DNA of 64,000 nucleotides from assembly GCF_003131185.1 (NCBI RefSeq), contig NZ_QFFU01000001.1, forward strand, positions 558,001-622,000, given 5' to 3'. The DNA is from Pseudomonas ovata (GTDB lineage: Bacteria; Pseudomonadota; Gammaproteobacteria; Pseudomonadales; Pseudomonadaceae). The notes below the pieces were generated by a model. The model was given only the letters and a program-made list of their open reading frames with translations, ran no database searches and was not told the DNA's origin. Of this stretch, positions 7,708 through 18,676 are shown piece after piece. Position 1 is the first letter of the stretch; each line of letters starts with the position of its first letter. A program made the translations under genes and the position numbers.

Positions 7708-10656
7708 ATGCCCAGAAGTCTGAAGCGTATTATTGGTGCCCTGGTGGCCGTCCTGGTGCTGTACAGCCTGTTGGGGTTCTTCATCCTGCCGGGCGTTGCC
7801 TTGCGCATCGCCAACCAGAAACTGGCCGAATACGCCACCGTGCCGGCCCGGATCGAGCGCCTGGAGCTCAACCCGTACAGCCTTGAGCTGACCGTCTGGG
7901 GCTTGAATATCGGCATGCCGGGCAAGGAGCAGGTGGGTTTCGAAAAGCTCTACGCCAACCTGCAACTCGACAGTCTGTGGAGCGGTGCACTGCATCTGCG
8001 CGACGTCGAGCTGGTCAAGGCAAAAACCGAGCTGCTGTTCGACAAAAAAGGCCAGTTCAACCTGAGCCGCCTGTTCAAGCTGCCCGAGGCACAACCGACG
8101 CCCGAACAGGCAGCCCCCAGCGAGCCGTTCGCACTGCGCATCGAACGCATCAAACTGGTCGATGGCTACCTGCACTTTCGCGATGAACGCCCAAGCGACC
8201 CCATCGAATTTCTCTACGACACGCTCAATCTGGAACTGAAGAACCTCAGCACGCTGCCCGAAGACCCCGCCGATGCCACGCTGGTGGCGATCAGTCCCGA
8301 TGGCGGGCAGATCGACTGGGAGGGGCGTATCGGGCTGGTGCCGGTCACCTCCGAAGGCACGCTGAAAATCACCGACAGCAAGATGAAACTCTGGTGGCCC
8401 TATGTGCGTGACGCCGTGCCGCTGGCCTTGCAGGATGGTCGCCTGAGCCTGAGCACGGCCTACAAGCTGAGCCTGGGCAAAAACACCGAGTTGCAACTGA
8501 CCAATACCCAGGCCAGCGTCGCAGCCCTGGCCATCAATGCCGCCGATGGCCGCTCACTGGTGCGCCTGCAGCAACTGGCAATCAGCGACAGCTCACTGGA
8601 CCTGGCACGCCAGCAGGTGGTGATTGGCAAGGTCCGCAGCCAGAAACTGGAAACCTGGGCGGCGCGTGAGGCCGATGGGCAACTGGACTGGCAGAAGCTG
8701 TTCGCCAGCCCGCCCGGCAAAGGCACCCAACCTGCCGCCAAGCCCGAAGTTGACGCGAAAGCCGCCGAGCCCACGGCCAAGCCTGCTGCGCAACCGGCAG
8801 CCGCCAGCAAGCCCTGGCAGGTGCTGGTGCGCGATGTGCAACTGCGCGACTATCAGGTCCATCTGGCAGACCGCGTGCCCGCCGAGCCCGTGATGCTGGA
8901 AGTCGGGCCGCTGAATGTGGACATGCAGAATTTCGACAGCCTGAACAAATCGCCCTTCAAGGTGCGGCTGGACACCGGGCTGGGCAAGCAAGGCAAGCTG
9001 ACGGCCACCGGTGAAGTCAACCTGGCGCCGGTCAAGGCCCGCCTGAAGATCACCAGCCAGGACATCGACCTGCGTGTGGCCCAGGCCTATATCAGCCCGC
9101 TGATTCGCCTGGAACTGCGCAGCGGCATGTTCGGTAGCGACCTGACGGTCGACCTGCACAGTACCGAACCGCTGGCGTTCGACATCACCGGCAAGGCTCA
9201 GGTCAATCAGCTCCACACCCTGGACACGCTCAAGCAGCGCGACTTCGTCAAATGGGAAAACCTGACCGCCGACAACCTTATCTATCGCCATGGCCAGGAC
9301 CTGTCGATCGGGCGTGTGGACCTGCAGCAGCCCTACGCACGCTTCATGATCAACGAGGACCGCACCACCAACGTCGATGACCTGTTGATCCCGCAACCGG
9401 CCGATGCCAGGCCGGCCACGCGTGAACAACGCACGGCCAGCACCGAACAGCCACTGGGCATCCGCGTCGACCAGATCAATATCAAGGACGGCTCGGCGTA
9501 CTTCGCTGACTTTACCCTGACGCCGAACTTTGCCACCGCCGTGCAGCAACTCAATGGCCGCATTGGCACCATCGACAACGAATTGGCCAAGCCTGCACCG
9601 ATCAATATCGAAGGCAAGGTCGACCGCTATGCGCCGGTCACCATCAAGGGCAGCGTCAACCCGTTCGACCCGATGGCCAGCCTCGACATCGCCACCAGCT
9701 TCAAGCGCGTCGAGCTGACCACCCTGACGCCCTACTCCGGCAAGTTCGCCGGCTACCGCATTCGCAAGGGTCGCTTGAACCTGGACCTGCATTACCTGAT
9801 CACCCAGGGCCAGCTCAAGGCGCAGAACAAAGTGCTGGTCGAGCAGCTGCAACTGGGCGAAAAGGTCGACAGCCCCGATGCCGTGGACCTGCCGATCCGC
9901 CTGGCCGTGGCCTTGCTCAAGGACACCGAAGGGCGCATTTCCATCGAGTTGCCGCTTGAAGGCGATCTGAACAACCCACAGTTCAGCGTCATGCCCATCG
10001 TCTGGCAGACCTTGCGCAACCTGGTGCTGCGCGCCGCACAGTCACCCTTCAAGTTCATTGGCGGCCTGGTCGCCGGCGGGGGGTCGCAAGACCTGGGCAC
10101 CGTCCTGTTCGATCCCGGCTCCAGCACCCTGACCGCCGAGGCTCGCCAGGCGCTCGACAAGCTGGCTGTGGCACTGAGCGAACGGCCGACCCTGCGCCTG
10201 GAAATCGAAGGCACCAGCGCCGCCGGCAGCGACGGGCCGTTGCTGGCCCGCCAGCGCCTGGAGCGCGAATACCAGTACACCTGGTACAAGATCCTGCAGC
10301 GCCGTGGCGACAAGGTTCCGGCCAGCGCCAGCCTGTTGGAGGTGCCCGAAGACGAAAAGGCGCCCATGCTCGAAGGCATCTACCGGGCACGGCTCAAGCA
10401 GCAGCCACCGGCGCCGTGGGAGCAACTCGACAAGGCCCAGCGCCAGAGCCAGTTGCGCGAGGCATTGCTGCAGTTCTGGGGCAAGAATGAGGTACTGTTG
10501 CGTGAGCTGGGCCAGGATCGGGCCAGCAGCATCAAGGATTACCTGGTCGACAAGGGCAAACTGCAGGACGAGCGGGTGTATTTCATCGATGCCCAGCTTG
10601 GCAAGGCACAGCCCGATGGCCGCGTGATCACGCCCCTGCACCTGGACAGTGAGTAG
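7708..10656 (+). CDS. Large DUF748 (AsmA-like) envelope protein with OmpA-like C-terminal segment
   Basis: About 982 residues. A single N-terminal membrane helix (IIGALVAVLVLYSLLGFFIL) is followed by long repeated beta-rich DUF748 stretches of the AsmA/TamB kind and a Pro/Ala-rich linker near residue 350. Near residues 805-850 an OmpA-like segment appears (LFDPGSSTLTAEARQALDKLA). Such proteins span the periplasm and are linked to lipid transport or envelope stability. The start is uncertain: ATGs at 7696 and 7708 are close and the ribosome site (GAGAG) is weak. It overlaps the next gene by 8 bases. Confidence 0.82.
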   Translation: MPRSLKRIIGALVAVLVLYSLLGFFILPGVALRIANQKLAEYATVPARIERLELNPYSLELTVWGLNIGMPGKEQVGFEKLYANLQLDSLWSGALHLRDVELVKAKTELLFDKKGQFNLSRLFKLPEAQPTPEQAAPSEPFALRIERIKLVDGYLHFRDERPSDPIEFLYDTLNLELKNLSTLPEDPADATLVAISPDGGQIDWEGRIGLVPVTSEGTLKITDSKMKLWWPYVRDAVPLALQDGRLSLSTAYKLSLGKNTELQLTNTQASVAALAINAADGRSLVRLQQLAISDSSLDLARQQVVIGKVRSQKLETWAAREADGQLDWQKLFASPPGKGTQPAAKPEVDAKAAEPTAKPAAQPAAASKPWQVLVRDVQLRDYQVHLADRVPAEPVMLEVGPLNVDMQNFDSLNKSPFKVRLDTGLGKQGKLTATGEVNLAPVKARLKITSQDIDLRVAQAYISPLIRLELRSGMFGSDLTVDLHSTEPLAFDITGKAQVNQLHTLDTLKQRDFVKWENLTADNLIYRHGQDLSIGRVDLQQPYARFMINEDRTTNVDDLLIPQPADARPATREQRTASTEQPLGIRVDQINIKDGSAYFADFTLTPNFATAVQQLNGRIGTIDNELAKPAPINIEGKVDRYAPVTIKGSVNPFDPMASLDIATSFKRVELTTLTPYSGKFAGYRIRKGRLNLDLHYLITQGQLKAQNKVLVEQLQLGEKVDSPDAVDLPIRLAVALLKDTEGRISIELPLEGDLNNPQFSVMPIVWQTLRNLVLRAAQSPFKFIGGLVAGGGSQDLGTVLFDPGSSTLTAEARQALDKLAVALSERPTLRLEIEGTSAAGSDGPLLARQRLEREYQYTWYKILQRRGDKVPASASLLEVPEDEKAPMLEGIYRARLKQQPPAPWEQLDKAQRQSQLREALLQFWGKNEVLLRELGQDRASSIKDYLVDKGKLQDERVYFIDAQLGKAQPDGRVITPLHLDSE

Positions 10657-10978
10657 TCACGTTTTGAATAACCGTCTCGTATGTTGTGCCCTGCTGATGG
10701 CATTGACCGGTGCCGGCATGGGCCTGGCACAGGCCTCGACCCTGCGCTGCAACAGCCATCTGGTCAGCGTGGGCGACCACGCCTTCGAGGTGCAGAAGAA
10801 ATGCGGCCAGCCGGCCAGCCAGGCCACGCTTGGCTCGCGCAAAAGCTACAACAGCACCTACCGTCGCTCCGAGCAGGTCGACATCGAGGAATGGGTCTAC
10901 GGCCCCGACCACGGCATGTACCGCTACCTGCGTTTCGAGGGCGGACGCCTGGTGCGTATCGAGAGCAAGCGCGGCTGA
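10649..10978 (+). CDS. DUF2845 family secreted protein
   Basis: 109 residues from a GTG start that overlaps the DUF748 stop; an in-frame TTG at 10664 is an alternative. The N-terminus is a signal peptide (LVCCALLMALTGAGMGLAQA), so it is exported. The mature part has CNSHLVSVGD, KKCGQP and EEWVYGPDHGMYRYL, the DUF2845 signature, with two cysteines that could form a disulfide. It is coupled to the DUF748 gene. Function unknown. Confidence 0.78.
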   Translation: MSSHVLNNRLVCCALLMALTGAGMGLAQASTLRCNSHLVSVGDHAFEVQKKCGQPASQATLGSRKSYNSTYRRSEQVDIEEWVYGPDHGMYRYLRFEGGRLVRIESKRG

Positions 10979-10999
10979 TTATCTGCCGCCCACAATAGA

Positions 11000-11029
11000 A
11001 CAGGCCCCGACTCGAAAGCCGGGGCCTGT
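11000..11029 (+). terminator. GC-rich hairpin after the DUF2845 gene
   Basis: A 10-bp perfect stem (ACAGGCCCCG pairing with CGGGGCCTGT) with a 10-base loop lies between the convergent DUF2845 and BON genes. There is no T-run on either side, so it may act as a bidirectional or Rho-assisted end. Confidence 0.6.
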
Positions 11030-11128
11030 AATGGCCACATCCCTGTGGCCGGTCGCATGAACCTTCTCACCAGCCGAGCACCTTATGGGCACCCGGCTGT
11101 ATTTCAGAGGGTCATCATCGATTCTTGC

Positions 11129-11485
11129 TTAGTCAGCTTTCAGACCATCAGCCGAAACAGCGGTAACACCCTTGATGTTCTTGGCGATCATCACAGCCTG
11201 CTTTTTCTGGGCTTCGGTCACGGTGACTTTCGAAGACAGAGCCACGACGCCTTTGTTGGTTTCAACTTCGATGTCCGAGCCTGGAATGCCTTTTTCGGTC
11301 AGCAGGTCAGCCTTGACCTTGGTGGTGATCCAGGTGTCGCTGCCTTCTTGCTTGGCATTGTCAACGGTGTCGTTGGCGGCCAGCATGATGGGCGCCTGGG
11401 TAGCCTGGTTGGCGGTCTGGGCGAATGCGCCACCGGCCATGGTCAGAGTCAGGGCAGTGGCAGCAGCGATAGCGAACTTCTTCAT
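11129..11485 (-). CDS. BON-domain periplasmic protein (OsmY-like)
   Basis: 118 residues. A clear signal peptide (MKKFAIAAATALTLTMAGGAFA) is followed by one BON domain at about 50-118 (DTWITTKVKADLLTEKGIPG, then VVALSSKVTVTEAQKKQAV). BON domains bind phospholipid surfaces and are common in osmotic-stress periplasmic proteins. E. coli OsmY has two copies, so this is a short single-BON form. An AGGAGTTATCG ribosome site precedes the ATG. Confidence 0.88.
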   Translation of the reverse strand: MKKFAIAAATALTLTMAGGAFAQTANQATQAPIMLAANDTVDNAKQEGSDTWITTKVKADLLTEKGIPGSDIEVETNKGVVALSSKVTVTEAQKKQAVMIAKNIKGVTAVSADGLKAD

Positions 11486-11828
11486 ACGATAACTCCTGTT
11501 TTTCTCAAAAACTGCGTGAGCATTACTACGCAGGGTTAACAGGTATATCGCAAGCGCTGTGCCAGCTTTGGCCGACCTATAAAACCCATATAAATCAATA
11601 AGTTAATAAATATCTAAAAACTGCCGATCGTGCAGTTTGCCCGTTTCGCTGTCGTGCACGCATGCAAGTTGCAAGTTTTCCCAAAGGCACGTGGCCATCA
11701 CAAAGACCGTGGCACCGATCACCTTGTAGACCGCCGAAAAACACCCATAAAAAAATCCGCAGCCATTGCCGGCCTGCGGATTTTTCAGACAGCCCGGCGT
11801 CACGACGACGCCGGCTGGCAGGGTTACA
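11486..11828. other. Intergenic stretch upstream of the BON gene and downstream of pnp
   Basis: 343 bases that are AT-richer around 11575-11625. Apart from the pnp terminator at 11751-11785 and the expected promoter of the BON gene, no gene is seen. A 66-codon minus frame runs through the terminator and is not credible. Confidence 0.6.
11751..11785 (-). terminator. Intrinsic terminator of pnp
   Basis: On the minus strand a 12-bp stem (AAAAATCCGCAG with CTGCGGATTTTT) encloses an 11-base loop and is followed by seven T's. It ends the rpsO-pnp transcript 44 bases after the pnp stop. Confidence 0.88.
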
Positions 11829-13934
11829 TCAGACGCCGGAAGCCTTGGCAGCCGCCACGTCCTTGATCGACAGCTTGATACGGCCGCGGTTGTCCACGTC
11901 CAGTACCAGCACTTCGACTTCCTGGCCTTCTTTCAGGATGTCGGTCACTTTCTCGACCCGAGCGTCGCTCAGCATCGAGATGTGAACCAGACCGTCCTTG
12001 CCCGGCAGGATGTTGACGAAGGCGCCGAAGTCGACGATGCGCTCGACCTTGCCGACGTAGATCTTGCCGATCTCGGCCTCTGCGGTGATGCCCAGGACGC
12101 GCTGGCGAGCGGCCTCGGCCGCTTCCTTGGTTTCACCGAAGATCTTGATGGTGCCGTCGTCTTCGATGTCGATCGACGCCTTGGTTTCTTCGCAGATGGC
12201 GCGGATGGTGGCGCCGCCCTTGCCGATGACGTCACGGATCTTGTCGGTGTCGATCTTCATCGCGATCATGGTCGGCGCGTTGGCCGACAGCTCGCTGCGG
12301 GCCTGACCGATGATCTGGTTCATCTGGCCGAGGATGTTCAGGCGAGCTTCCAGGGCCTGGCCCAGGGCGATCTCCATGATTTCTTCGGTGATGCCCTTGA
12401 TCTTGATGTCCATCTGCAGCGCAGTGACACCCTTGGCCGTACCGGCGACCTTGAAGTCCATGTCGCCCAGGTGGTCTTCGTCACCCAGGATGTCGGTCAG
12501 GACGGCGAACTTGCCACCTTCCTTGACCAGGCCCATGGCGATACCGGCCACGGGTGCCTTGACCGGCACACCGGCGTCCATCAGGGCCAGCGAAGCACCG
12601 CAGACCGACGCCATCGAGCTCGAACCGTTGGACTCGGTGATTTCCGAAACCACGCGGATGGTGTACGGGAATTCGTCGGCGCTTGGCAGCATGGCCTGGA
12701 CGCTGCGACGGGCCAGACGGCCATGACCGATTTCACGGCGACCGGCGCCGCCCATGCGACCACACTCACCGACCGAGAACGGCGGGAAGTTGTAGTGCAG
12801 CATGAAGGCGTCTTTTTTCTCGCCTTCAAGGGTGTCGAGCAGCTGTGCGTCGCGGGCAGTGCCCAGGGTTGCAACAACCAGGGCCTGGGTTTCGCCACGG
12901 GTGAACAGGGCCGAACCGTGGGTCTTCGGTAGCACGCCGACTTCGATGTTCAGCGGGCGCACAGTGCGGGTGTCACGGCCATCGATACGCGGCTTGCCGT
13001 TGACGATGTTCTCGCGCACGGTGCGGTATTCGATTTCGCCGAAGGCGGCCTTGATTTCGCTGGCAGACGGGCTGCCCTCTTCCACAGCCAGCTTGGCCAC
13101 GATCTGCTCGCGCAGTTCGCCCAGGCGTGCATAGCGGTCAGCCTTGACGGTGATGGTGTAGGCGTCGGAGATCGCGTCGCCGAACTCGGCACGGATGGCG
13201 CCCAGCAGCTCGGTGGCTTCCGGCTTTGGCTGCCAGTTCCACAGCGGCTTGGCGGCTTCGGCGGCCAGTTCCTTGATGGCGTTGATCACCACCTGGAACT
13301 CGTCATGGGCGAACAGGACGGCGCCCAGCATCTGGTCTTCGGTCAGCTCTTTGGCTTCGGATTCGACCATCAGCACGGCTTCGGAGGTACCGGCCACGAC
13401 CATGTCCAGGCTCGAAGCCTGCAGTTGCTCGTAGGTCGGGTTCAGCAGGTAGCCGGTGCTTTCATGAAACGCGACACGGGCGGCGCCGACAGGACCGTCG
13501 AAAGGAATGCCGGAGATGGCCAGGGCGGCCGAGGTGCCGATCATCGCCGCGATGTCCGGATCGGTCTTCTTGCTGGTCGAAACGACGGTGCAGACAACCT
13601 GGACTTCGTTCATGAAGCCTTCAGGGAACAGCGGACGGATCGGACGGTCGATCAGTCGCGAAGTCAGGGTTTCCTTCTCGGAAGGACGGCCTTCACGCTT
13701 GAAGAAACCGCCAGGGATCTTGCCGGCGGCGTAGGTTTTTTCCTGGTAGTGCACGGACAGCGGGAAGAAGCCCTTGCCCGGGTCTGCCTGCTTGGCACCC
13801 ACGACAGTGACCAGCACGCTGACGTCGTCATCAACGGTGACCAGGACGGCGCCGGAAGCCTGGCGGGCAATACGGCCTGTCTCCAGGGTTACGGTCGACT
13901 GACCGAATTGAAACTTCTTGATTACCGGGTTCAC
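11829..13934 (-). CDS. pnp: Polyribonucleotide nucleotidyltransferase (PNPase)
   Basis: 701 residues, the usual length. PNPase degrades RNA 3' to 5' using phosphate and is a core of the degradosome. Two RNase PH-like domains (about 10-230 and 310-550) flank the helical linker. The KH domain ([20 protein letters not shown]) and the C-terminal S1 domain ([21 protein letters not shown]) follow. It lies downstream of rpsO, the conserved bacterial arrangement. A long stem-loop in the leader (14045-14081) could serve RNase III-based autocontrol as known in E. coli (inference). Confidence 0.97.
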   Translation of the reverse strand: MNPVIKKFQFGQSTVTLETGRIARQASGAVLVTVDDDVSVLVTVVGAKQADPGKGFFPLSVHYQEKTYAAGKIPGGFFKREGRPSEKETLTSRLIDRPIRPLFPEGFMNEVQVVCTVVSTSKKTDPDIAAMIGTSAALAISGIPFDGPVGAARVAFHESTGYLLNPTYEQLQASSLDMVVAGTSEAVLMVESEAKELTEDQMLGAVLFAHDEFQVVINAIKELAAEAAKPLWNWQPKPEATELLGAIRAEFGDAISDAYTITVKADRYARLGELREQIVAKLAVEEGSPSASEIKAAFGEIEYRTVRENIVNGKPRIDGRDTRTVRPLNIEVGVLPKTHGSALFTRGETQALVVATLGTARDAQLLDTLEGEKKDAFMLHYNFPPFSVGECGRMGGAGRREIGHGRLARRSVQAMLPSADEFPYTIRVVSEITESNGSSSMASVCGASLALMDAGVPVKAPVAGIAMGLVKEGGKFAVLTDILGDEDHLGDMDFKVAGTAKGVTALQMDIKIKGITEEIMEIALGQALEARLNILGQMNQIIGQARSELSANAPTMIAMKIDTDKIRDVIGKGGATIRAICEETKASIDIEDDGTIKIFGETKEAAEAARQRVLGITAEAEIGKIYVGKVERIVDFGAFVNILPGKDGLVHISMLSDARVEKVTDILKEGQEVEVLVLDVDNRGRIKLSIKDVAAAKASGV

Positions 13935-14044
13935 GGTTTCCTACCTTCTTTGTTGACTTTGGGGGAACTGGTTTCTTGCGAATTCTTGGGCCGGGCGGGG
14001 AGTCGGCCCCGATCAGGCTCCAGATAAAACTTGAGGCTGGAAGC

Positions 14045-14081
14045 CTGCCTGGTTCACCGGTTAAACCGGTGAGCCTGACAG
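14045..14081 (-). promoter_or_regulatory. Stem-loop in the rpsO-pnp intercistronic leader
   Basis: The minus strand folds into a long hairpin. Its core is the perfect palindromic stem TCACCGGTT/AACCGGTGA, extended outward by CAGG/CCAG-type pairing with two mismatches. It lies 110 bases before the pnp ATG, where E. coli carries the RNase III-cleaved, PNPase-autoregulated hairpin. Role inferred from position and shape. Confidence 0.5.
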
Positions 14082-14205
14082 ACAACCAACCTCAGATTCC
14101 TGACCGCCCATGCGTTTCGGATCTCATCTGCGATTGCCAGCCTCGGCAAGCGACATCATCGAAAAGAACCACACGGGCCGGAACAGGAGACGTGCCACAT
14201 CGCAA

Positions 14206-14475
14206 TTAGCGACGCAGGCCCAGACGACCGATCAGGGCGCTGTAACGGCTGACATCTTTACCCTTCAGGTAGTCCAGCAGCTTGCGACGCTGGTTTACCA
14301 TGCGGATCAGACCACGACGGGAGTGGTGATCTTTACCGTTGGCCTTGAAGTGACCCTGCAGCTTGTTGATGTTGGCGGTCAGCAGTGCAACTTGCACTTC
14401 TGGCGAACCCGTATCACCTGGAGCTTGCTGGTAGTCGGTTACGATTTGAGCTTTATCTTCAACGCTGAGTGCCAT
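14206..14475 (-). CDS. rpsO: 30S ribosomal protein S15
   Basis: 89 residues, full length, starting [20 protein letters not shown] and ending with the basic LIGRLGLRR tail. S15 binds 16S rRNA helix 22 early in 30S assembly. It contains the conserved [13 protein letters not shown] and HHSRRGL segments. It lies between truB and pnp. The 160-base gap upstream should carry its own promoter; the sequence does not show it clearly. Confidence 0.97.
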   Translation of the reverse strand: MALSVEDKAQIVTDYQQAPGDTGSPEVQVALLTANINKLQGHFKANGKDHHSRRGLIRMVNQRRKLLDYLKGKDVSRYSALIGRLGLRR

Positions 14476-14635
14476 GTGGGCAATCCTTCATGTCAAGGAA
14501 ACGCCTTTGTTCAAGACGATTCCAACAGGCCGAGGGCAGTGCCTCGTATTAAAAAATGAGATGTGACCGTGCCTGTTGACAGCCACCCTCGCCCTCGCTC
14601 GGACCGGACAAGCCGGTCGTTGCGCGGGTTTTCGG

Positions 14636-15553
14636 TCATTCCGACCGAATCAGCCGACGCGGCGCAATGCGCCCATCATCGCTTACTTCACCGATTCCGA
14701 TGAAGCGTCCTTCATGATCCTGCACCCGGACCATACCGAATTTCGGTGCATCCGGGGCTCTCACGGGCTGCCCGTGCAACCAGTAGAACGAACTGTGTTC
14801 GGAAAACTGCAGCAGTGGCCAGTCTTGCAACCCGCTGTCGGAGGGCATCAGGAAGCGGTCGATCGCTTCGTTGCCGCCTTCGGCATGGGCCTGCTCGAGT
14901 TCTTCGAGCGTCACCGTCTGGGCCAGCGTGAACGGGCCGGCCTGGGTACGGCGCAGTTGCGCCACATAGGCACCGCAGCCCAGTTGCTCACCAATATCTT
15001 CCACCAGGGTACGGATATAGGTGCCTTTGCTGCAATCGACGGACAGTGTGGCGGTCTCGCCTTCGCTCGCCAGCAATTCCAGGCGCGCAATAGTAACAGA
15101 ACGCGCCTCGCGCTCCACTACTTCCCCTGCACGCGCCAGCTTGTACAAGGGCTGGCCATCACGCTTGAGCGCCGAGTACATCGGCGGTATCTGGCTGATT
15201 TGCCCACGAAATCCTGGCAATACGGCGTCGATATCGGCGCGACCAACGGTCACGGGCCGGGTTTGCAAGACGTCCCCTTCGGCGTCGCCGGTGGTCGTAG
15301 TCTTACCCAACTGCATGACAGTTTCGTAGGATTTGTCCGAATCGAGCAGGTATTGCGAGAACTTGGTGGCCTCACCGAAGCACAGTGGCAAGACACCGGT
15401 GGCCAGCGGGTCGAGGCTGCCGGTGTGTCCGGCCTTCTCGGCATTGAGCAACCAGCGCACCTTTTGCAAGGCCGCATTGGAGGTGAACCCCAGGGGTTTG
15501 TCGAGCAGGATGATCCCGCTGACGTTACGACGGATACGTTTGACCTGGGCCAC
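14636..15553 (-). CDS. truB: tRNA pseudouridine-55 synthase
   Basis: 305 residues. TruB converts U55 of the tRNA T-loop to pseudouridine. The catalytic motif [12 protein letters not shown] (Asp nucleophile) lies near residues 40-51, and GILL-type DKPLGFTSN precedes it. The start is GTG at 15553, supported by AAGGAG eight bases upstream and lying three bases after the rbfA stop. Part of the nusA-infB operon. Confidence 0.96.
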   Translation of the reverse strand: MAQVKRIRRNVSGIILLDKPLGFTSNAALQKVRWLLNAEKAGHTGSLDPLATGVLPLCFGEATKFSQYLLDSDKSYETVMQLGKTTTTGDAEGDVLQTRPVTVGRADIDAVLPGFRGQISQIPPMYSALKRDGQPLYKLARAGEVVEREARSVTIARLELLASEGETATLSVDCSKGTYIRTLVEDIGEQLGCGAYVAQLRRTQAGPFTLAQTVTLEELEQAHAEGGNEAIDRFLMPSDSGLQDWPLLQFSEHSSFYWLHGQPVRAPDAPKFGMVRVQDHEGRFIGIGEVSDDGRIAPRRLIRSE

Positions 15554-15556
15554 CCG

Positions 15557-15958
15557 TTACTCCTTGGAATCGTCTGAAGCGGCATCGCCCTGATGGTGGC
15601 TGTCTTCGGCCACGGCACGCTCGATCAACGCCGAAAGGTGGGCACCACGCACCACGCTTTCATCGTAGTGGAAATGCAGTTGCGGCACGCTGCGCAGCTT
15701 CATTTCACGGCCCAGCTGCATGCGCAGGAAACCGGCGGCGGTGTTGAGCACCTTGAGGCTTTGCGCAATGGATTCGGCGTCGTCCTGGCCCATCACGGTG
15801 ACGTAGATCTTGGCGTGGCCGACATCGCGGCTGACATCCACGGCGGTGACGGTGACCAGACCGACACGCGGGTCCTTGACTTCACGGCGGATCAGTTGAG
15901 CCAGCTCGCGCTGGATCTGGTCGCCGATGCGTTGGGTACGGCTATATTCTTTGGCCAT
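15557..15958 (-). CDS. rbfA: Ribosome-binding factor A
   Basis: 133 residues, starting [20 protein letters not shown]. RbfA is a KH-fold factor for 16S rRNA 5'-end maturation and cold adaptation. The [17 protein letters not shown] and [12 protein letters not shown] segments are diagnostic. It lies between infB and truB on the same strand, with truB starting immediately after. Confidence 0.96.
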   Translation of the reverse strand: MAKEYSRTQRIGDQIQRELAQLIRREVKDPRVGLVTVTAVDVSRDVGHAKIYVTVMGQDDAESIAQSLKVLNTAAGFLRMQLGREMKLRSVPQLHFHYDESVVRGAHLSALIERAVAEDSHHQGDAASDDSKE

Positions 15959-16094
15959 GCTTGATACCTGTTACTGACCCGGGCGCAAACCCTGACGGTC
16001 TGAAAGCGGCAAACGCCCGGCCTGACGCGTGTCAGACCGGGCGTTGCGTTCAGCTCGCGACACGGTGCCAGGCACCGTGTCCGAAGCCTGCGGT

Positions 16095-18650
16095 TTAGAG
16101 GCTACGAGCCACCTGGACCTTCTCGAAGACTTCGATCTTGTCACCGACCTTGACGTCGTTGTAGCTCTTGACGCCGATACCGCATTCCATGCCATTACGC
16201 ACTTCAGCAGCGTCGTCCTTGAAGCGGCGCAGCGATTCCAACTCACCTTCGAAGATGACGATGTCTTCACGCAGTACACGGATCGGACGGTTACGGTAGA
16301 CCGTACCTTCAACCACCATGCAGCCTGCGATCGCACCGAACTTCGGCGAACGGAACACGTCACGCACTTCGGCGATGCCCAGGATGTTCTCGCGAACATC
16401 GCTGCCCAGCATGCCGGTCAGGGCTTTCTTGACGTCTTCGATGATGTCATAGATCACGTTGTAGTAACGCATGTCCAGACCTTCCTGCTCGACGATCTTG
16501 CGCGCACCGGCATCGGCACGCACGTTGAAGCCGAACAGAACAGCGTTGGAGGCCAGTGCCAGGTTGGCGTCGCTTTCGGTGATACCACCGACACCGCCAC
16601 CAATGACGCGGACCTGCACTTCATCGTTACCCAGACCACCCAGGGCACCTTGCAGCGCCTCGAGCGAACCACGGACGTCGGATTTGAGGACGATGTTGAG
16701 CGTCTTCTTCTCTTCCTGACCCATGTTCTCGAAGATGTTTTCCAGCTTGCCGGCGTGAGCGCGAGCCAGCTTGACTTCACGGAACTTGCCTTGACGGAAC
16801 AGCGCGACTTCACGGGCTTTCTTCTCGTCAGCCAGTACGGTCATCTCGTCACCGGCTTCCGGTGTGCCGTCCAGGCCGAGAATCTCGACCGGGATCGACG
16901 GACCGGCTTCCTTCACAGGCTTGCCGTTTTCGTCGAGCATGGCGCGGATGCGGCCGAAGTTCGAGCCGATCAGGGCCATGTCGCCCTGGCGCAGCGTACC
17001 GTCCTGAACCAGAACGGTGGCGACAGGACCACGGCCCTTGTCCAGGCGCGATTCGACGACAACACCACGGCCTGGCGCCGATGGCGTGGCCTTGAGTTCC
17101 AGGACTTCGGCCTGCAGCAGGACGGCTTCGAGCAGTTCGTCGACACCGGTACCCATTTTGGCGGAAACCGGAACGAACGGCGTATCACCGCCCCACTCTT
17201 CTGACGTCACGCCGTAGATCGACAGTTCGCTGCGAATGCGATCCAGGTCTGCACCCGGCTTGTCGATCTTGTTCACCGCGACCACCAGCGGCACGCCAGC
17301 CGCTACGGCGTGCTGAACAGCTTCGATGGTTTGCGGCATCACGCCGTCGTCGGCCGCGACCACCAGGATCACGATGTCGGTCGCCTTGGCACCACGAGCA
17401 CGCATGGCGGTAAACGCCGCGTGACCCGGGGTGTCGAGGAAGGTGACCATGCCGCGCTCGGTTTCTACGTGGTAGGCACCGATGTGCTGGGTGATACCAC
17501 CGGCTTCGCCAGCAGCGACCTTGGCACGACGAATGTAGTCGAGCAGGGACGTCTTGCCGTGGTCAACGTGACCCATGACGGTCACGACCGGCGCACGGGA
17601 GAACGTCTCGCCTTCGAACTTCAGGGACTCGGCCAGGGACTCTTCCAGGGCGTTGTCGCTGACCAGCGTGACCTTGTGGCCCAGCTCTTCGGCGATCAGG
17701 TGGGCAGTTTCCTGGTCCAGCACCTGGTTGATGGTCACCGGGGTGCCCATCTTGAACATGAACTTGATGACTTCGGCTGCCTTGACGGACATCTTCGCGG
17801 CCAGTTCGCCCACGGTGATGGTTTCGCCAATGGCCACGTCGCGGATGACCGGACCGGTCGGCGCCTGGAAGCCATGCGCATTGCGCTTCTTCAGCTTCGA
17901 CTTGCCACGGCCGCCACGGCGGAAGCCGTCGCTTTCTTCATCGGTGGTACGCGGAGCAACACGGACTGCAGGGGCCTTGTCCTTGCTCGACGGACGATTC
18001 GGAGCGCCTTTGCGCTCGCCATCGCCACGCGGGGTGCGGTCGTCGCCACCACGAGAAGGGGCTTTGTCTGGACGGCGCTCTTCGCGCTTGCGCACTTCGA
18101 TCGTCGTCGGGGCCGGGGCACCGTTGGCATTGGCCGCGCCAGATGCTTCACGAGCCGGCTCAGGCGTTGCAGCACGAGGTGCTGGCGCTTCGGCAGGCTT
18201 GCTGGCCGGAGCCTGAGCGGCCGGGGCAGCAGCAGGCTGGCGGCGGCTTGGGTCGTCACCACGACGCTTGGCTTCTTCAGCCTCGGTTTTTTGACGCGCT
18301 GCGTTTTCTGCCGCACGACGTTCTTCCAGCTCGCGCTTGCGCTCGGCTTCGATTTCTTCGGCGCTGCGCTGCACGAAGACTTTCTTCTTGCGCACTTCAA
18401 CGCTGATGCTCTTGCTACCGGCAACACGCAGGGTGCTGGTGGTCTTGCGCTGCAAGGTGATCTTGCGCGGTTCTTCCACTTTAGCCTTGTGGCTGCTTTT
18501 CAAGTGAGTCAGCAACGATTGCTTCTCACTGTCGGACACTTGTTGCTCGGCGGCGGTGTGCGGCAGACCTGCCTCACGCATCTGCTGCAGCAGGCGCTCT
18601 ACCGGTGTTTTGACCTCATCGGCCAGTTGTTTCACCGTGACTTGCGTCAT
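16095..18650 (-). CDS. infB: Translation initiation factor IF-2
   Basis: 851 residues. The N-terminal IF2N-type domain ([20 protein letters not shown]) is followed by a long charged Ala/Pro/Arg-rich region (about 60-270). The GTPase domain has G1 [12 protein letters not shown]3 DTPGHAAF and G4 NKID near residues 358-470, followed by the C-terminal domains that hold fMet-tRNA. IF-2 positions initiator tRNA on the 30S subunit. It lies 26 bases after nusA. Confidence 0.98.
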   Translation of the reverse strand: MTQVTVKQLADEVKTPVERLLQQMREAGLPHTAAEQQVSDSEKQSLLTHLKSSHKAKVEEPRKITLQRKTTSTLRVAGSKSISVEVRKKKVFVQRSAEEIEAERKRELEERRAAENAARQKTEAEEAKRRGDDPSRRQPAAAPAAQAPASKPAEAPAPRAATPEPAREASGAANANGAPAPTTIEVRKREERRPDKAPSRGGDDRTPRGDGERKGAPNRPSSKDKAPAVRVAPRTTDEESDGFRRGGRGKSKLKKRNAHGFQAPTGPVIRDVAIGETITVGELAAKMSVKAAEVIKFMFKMGTPVTINQVLDQETAHLIAEELGHKVTLVSDNALEESLAESLKFEGETFSRAPVVTVMGHVDHGKTSLLDYIRRAKVAAGEAGGITQHIGAYHVETERGMVTFLDTPGHAAFTAMRARGAKATDIVILVVAADDGVMPQTIEAVQHAVAAGVPLVVAVNKIDKPGADLDRIRSELSIYGVTSEEWGGDTPFVPVSAKMGTGVDELLEAVLLQAEVLELKATPSAPGRGVVVESRLDKGRGPVATVLVQDGTLRQGDMALIGSNFGRIRAMLDENGKPVKEAGPSIPVEILGLDGTPEAGDEMTVLADEKKAREVALFRQGKFREVKLARAHAGKLENIFENMGQEEKKTLNIVLKSDVRGSLEALQGALGGLGNDEVQVRVIGGGVGGITESDANLALASNAVLFGFNVRADAGARKIVEQEGLDMRYYNVIYDIIEDVKKALTGMLGSDVRENILGIAEVRDVFRSPKFGAIAGCMVVEGTVYRNRPIRVLREDIVIFEGELESLRRFKDDAAEVRNGMECGIGVKSYNDVKVGDKIEVFEKVQVARSL

Positions 18651-18676
18651 GCACTTCTCTCCTCAGGCCGCGCCTG

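Noticed and set aside
11603..11803. 66-codon minus frame after pnp
   Set aside because: It reads through the pnp terminator and has no ribosome site or family similarity.
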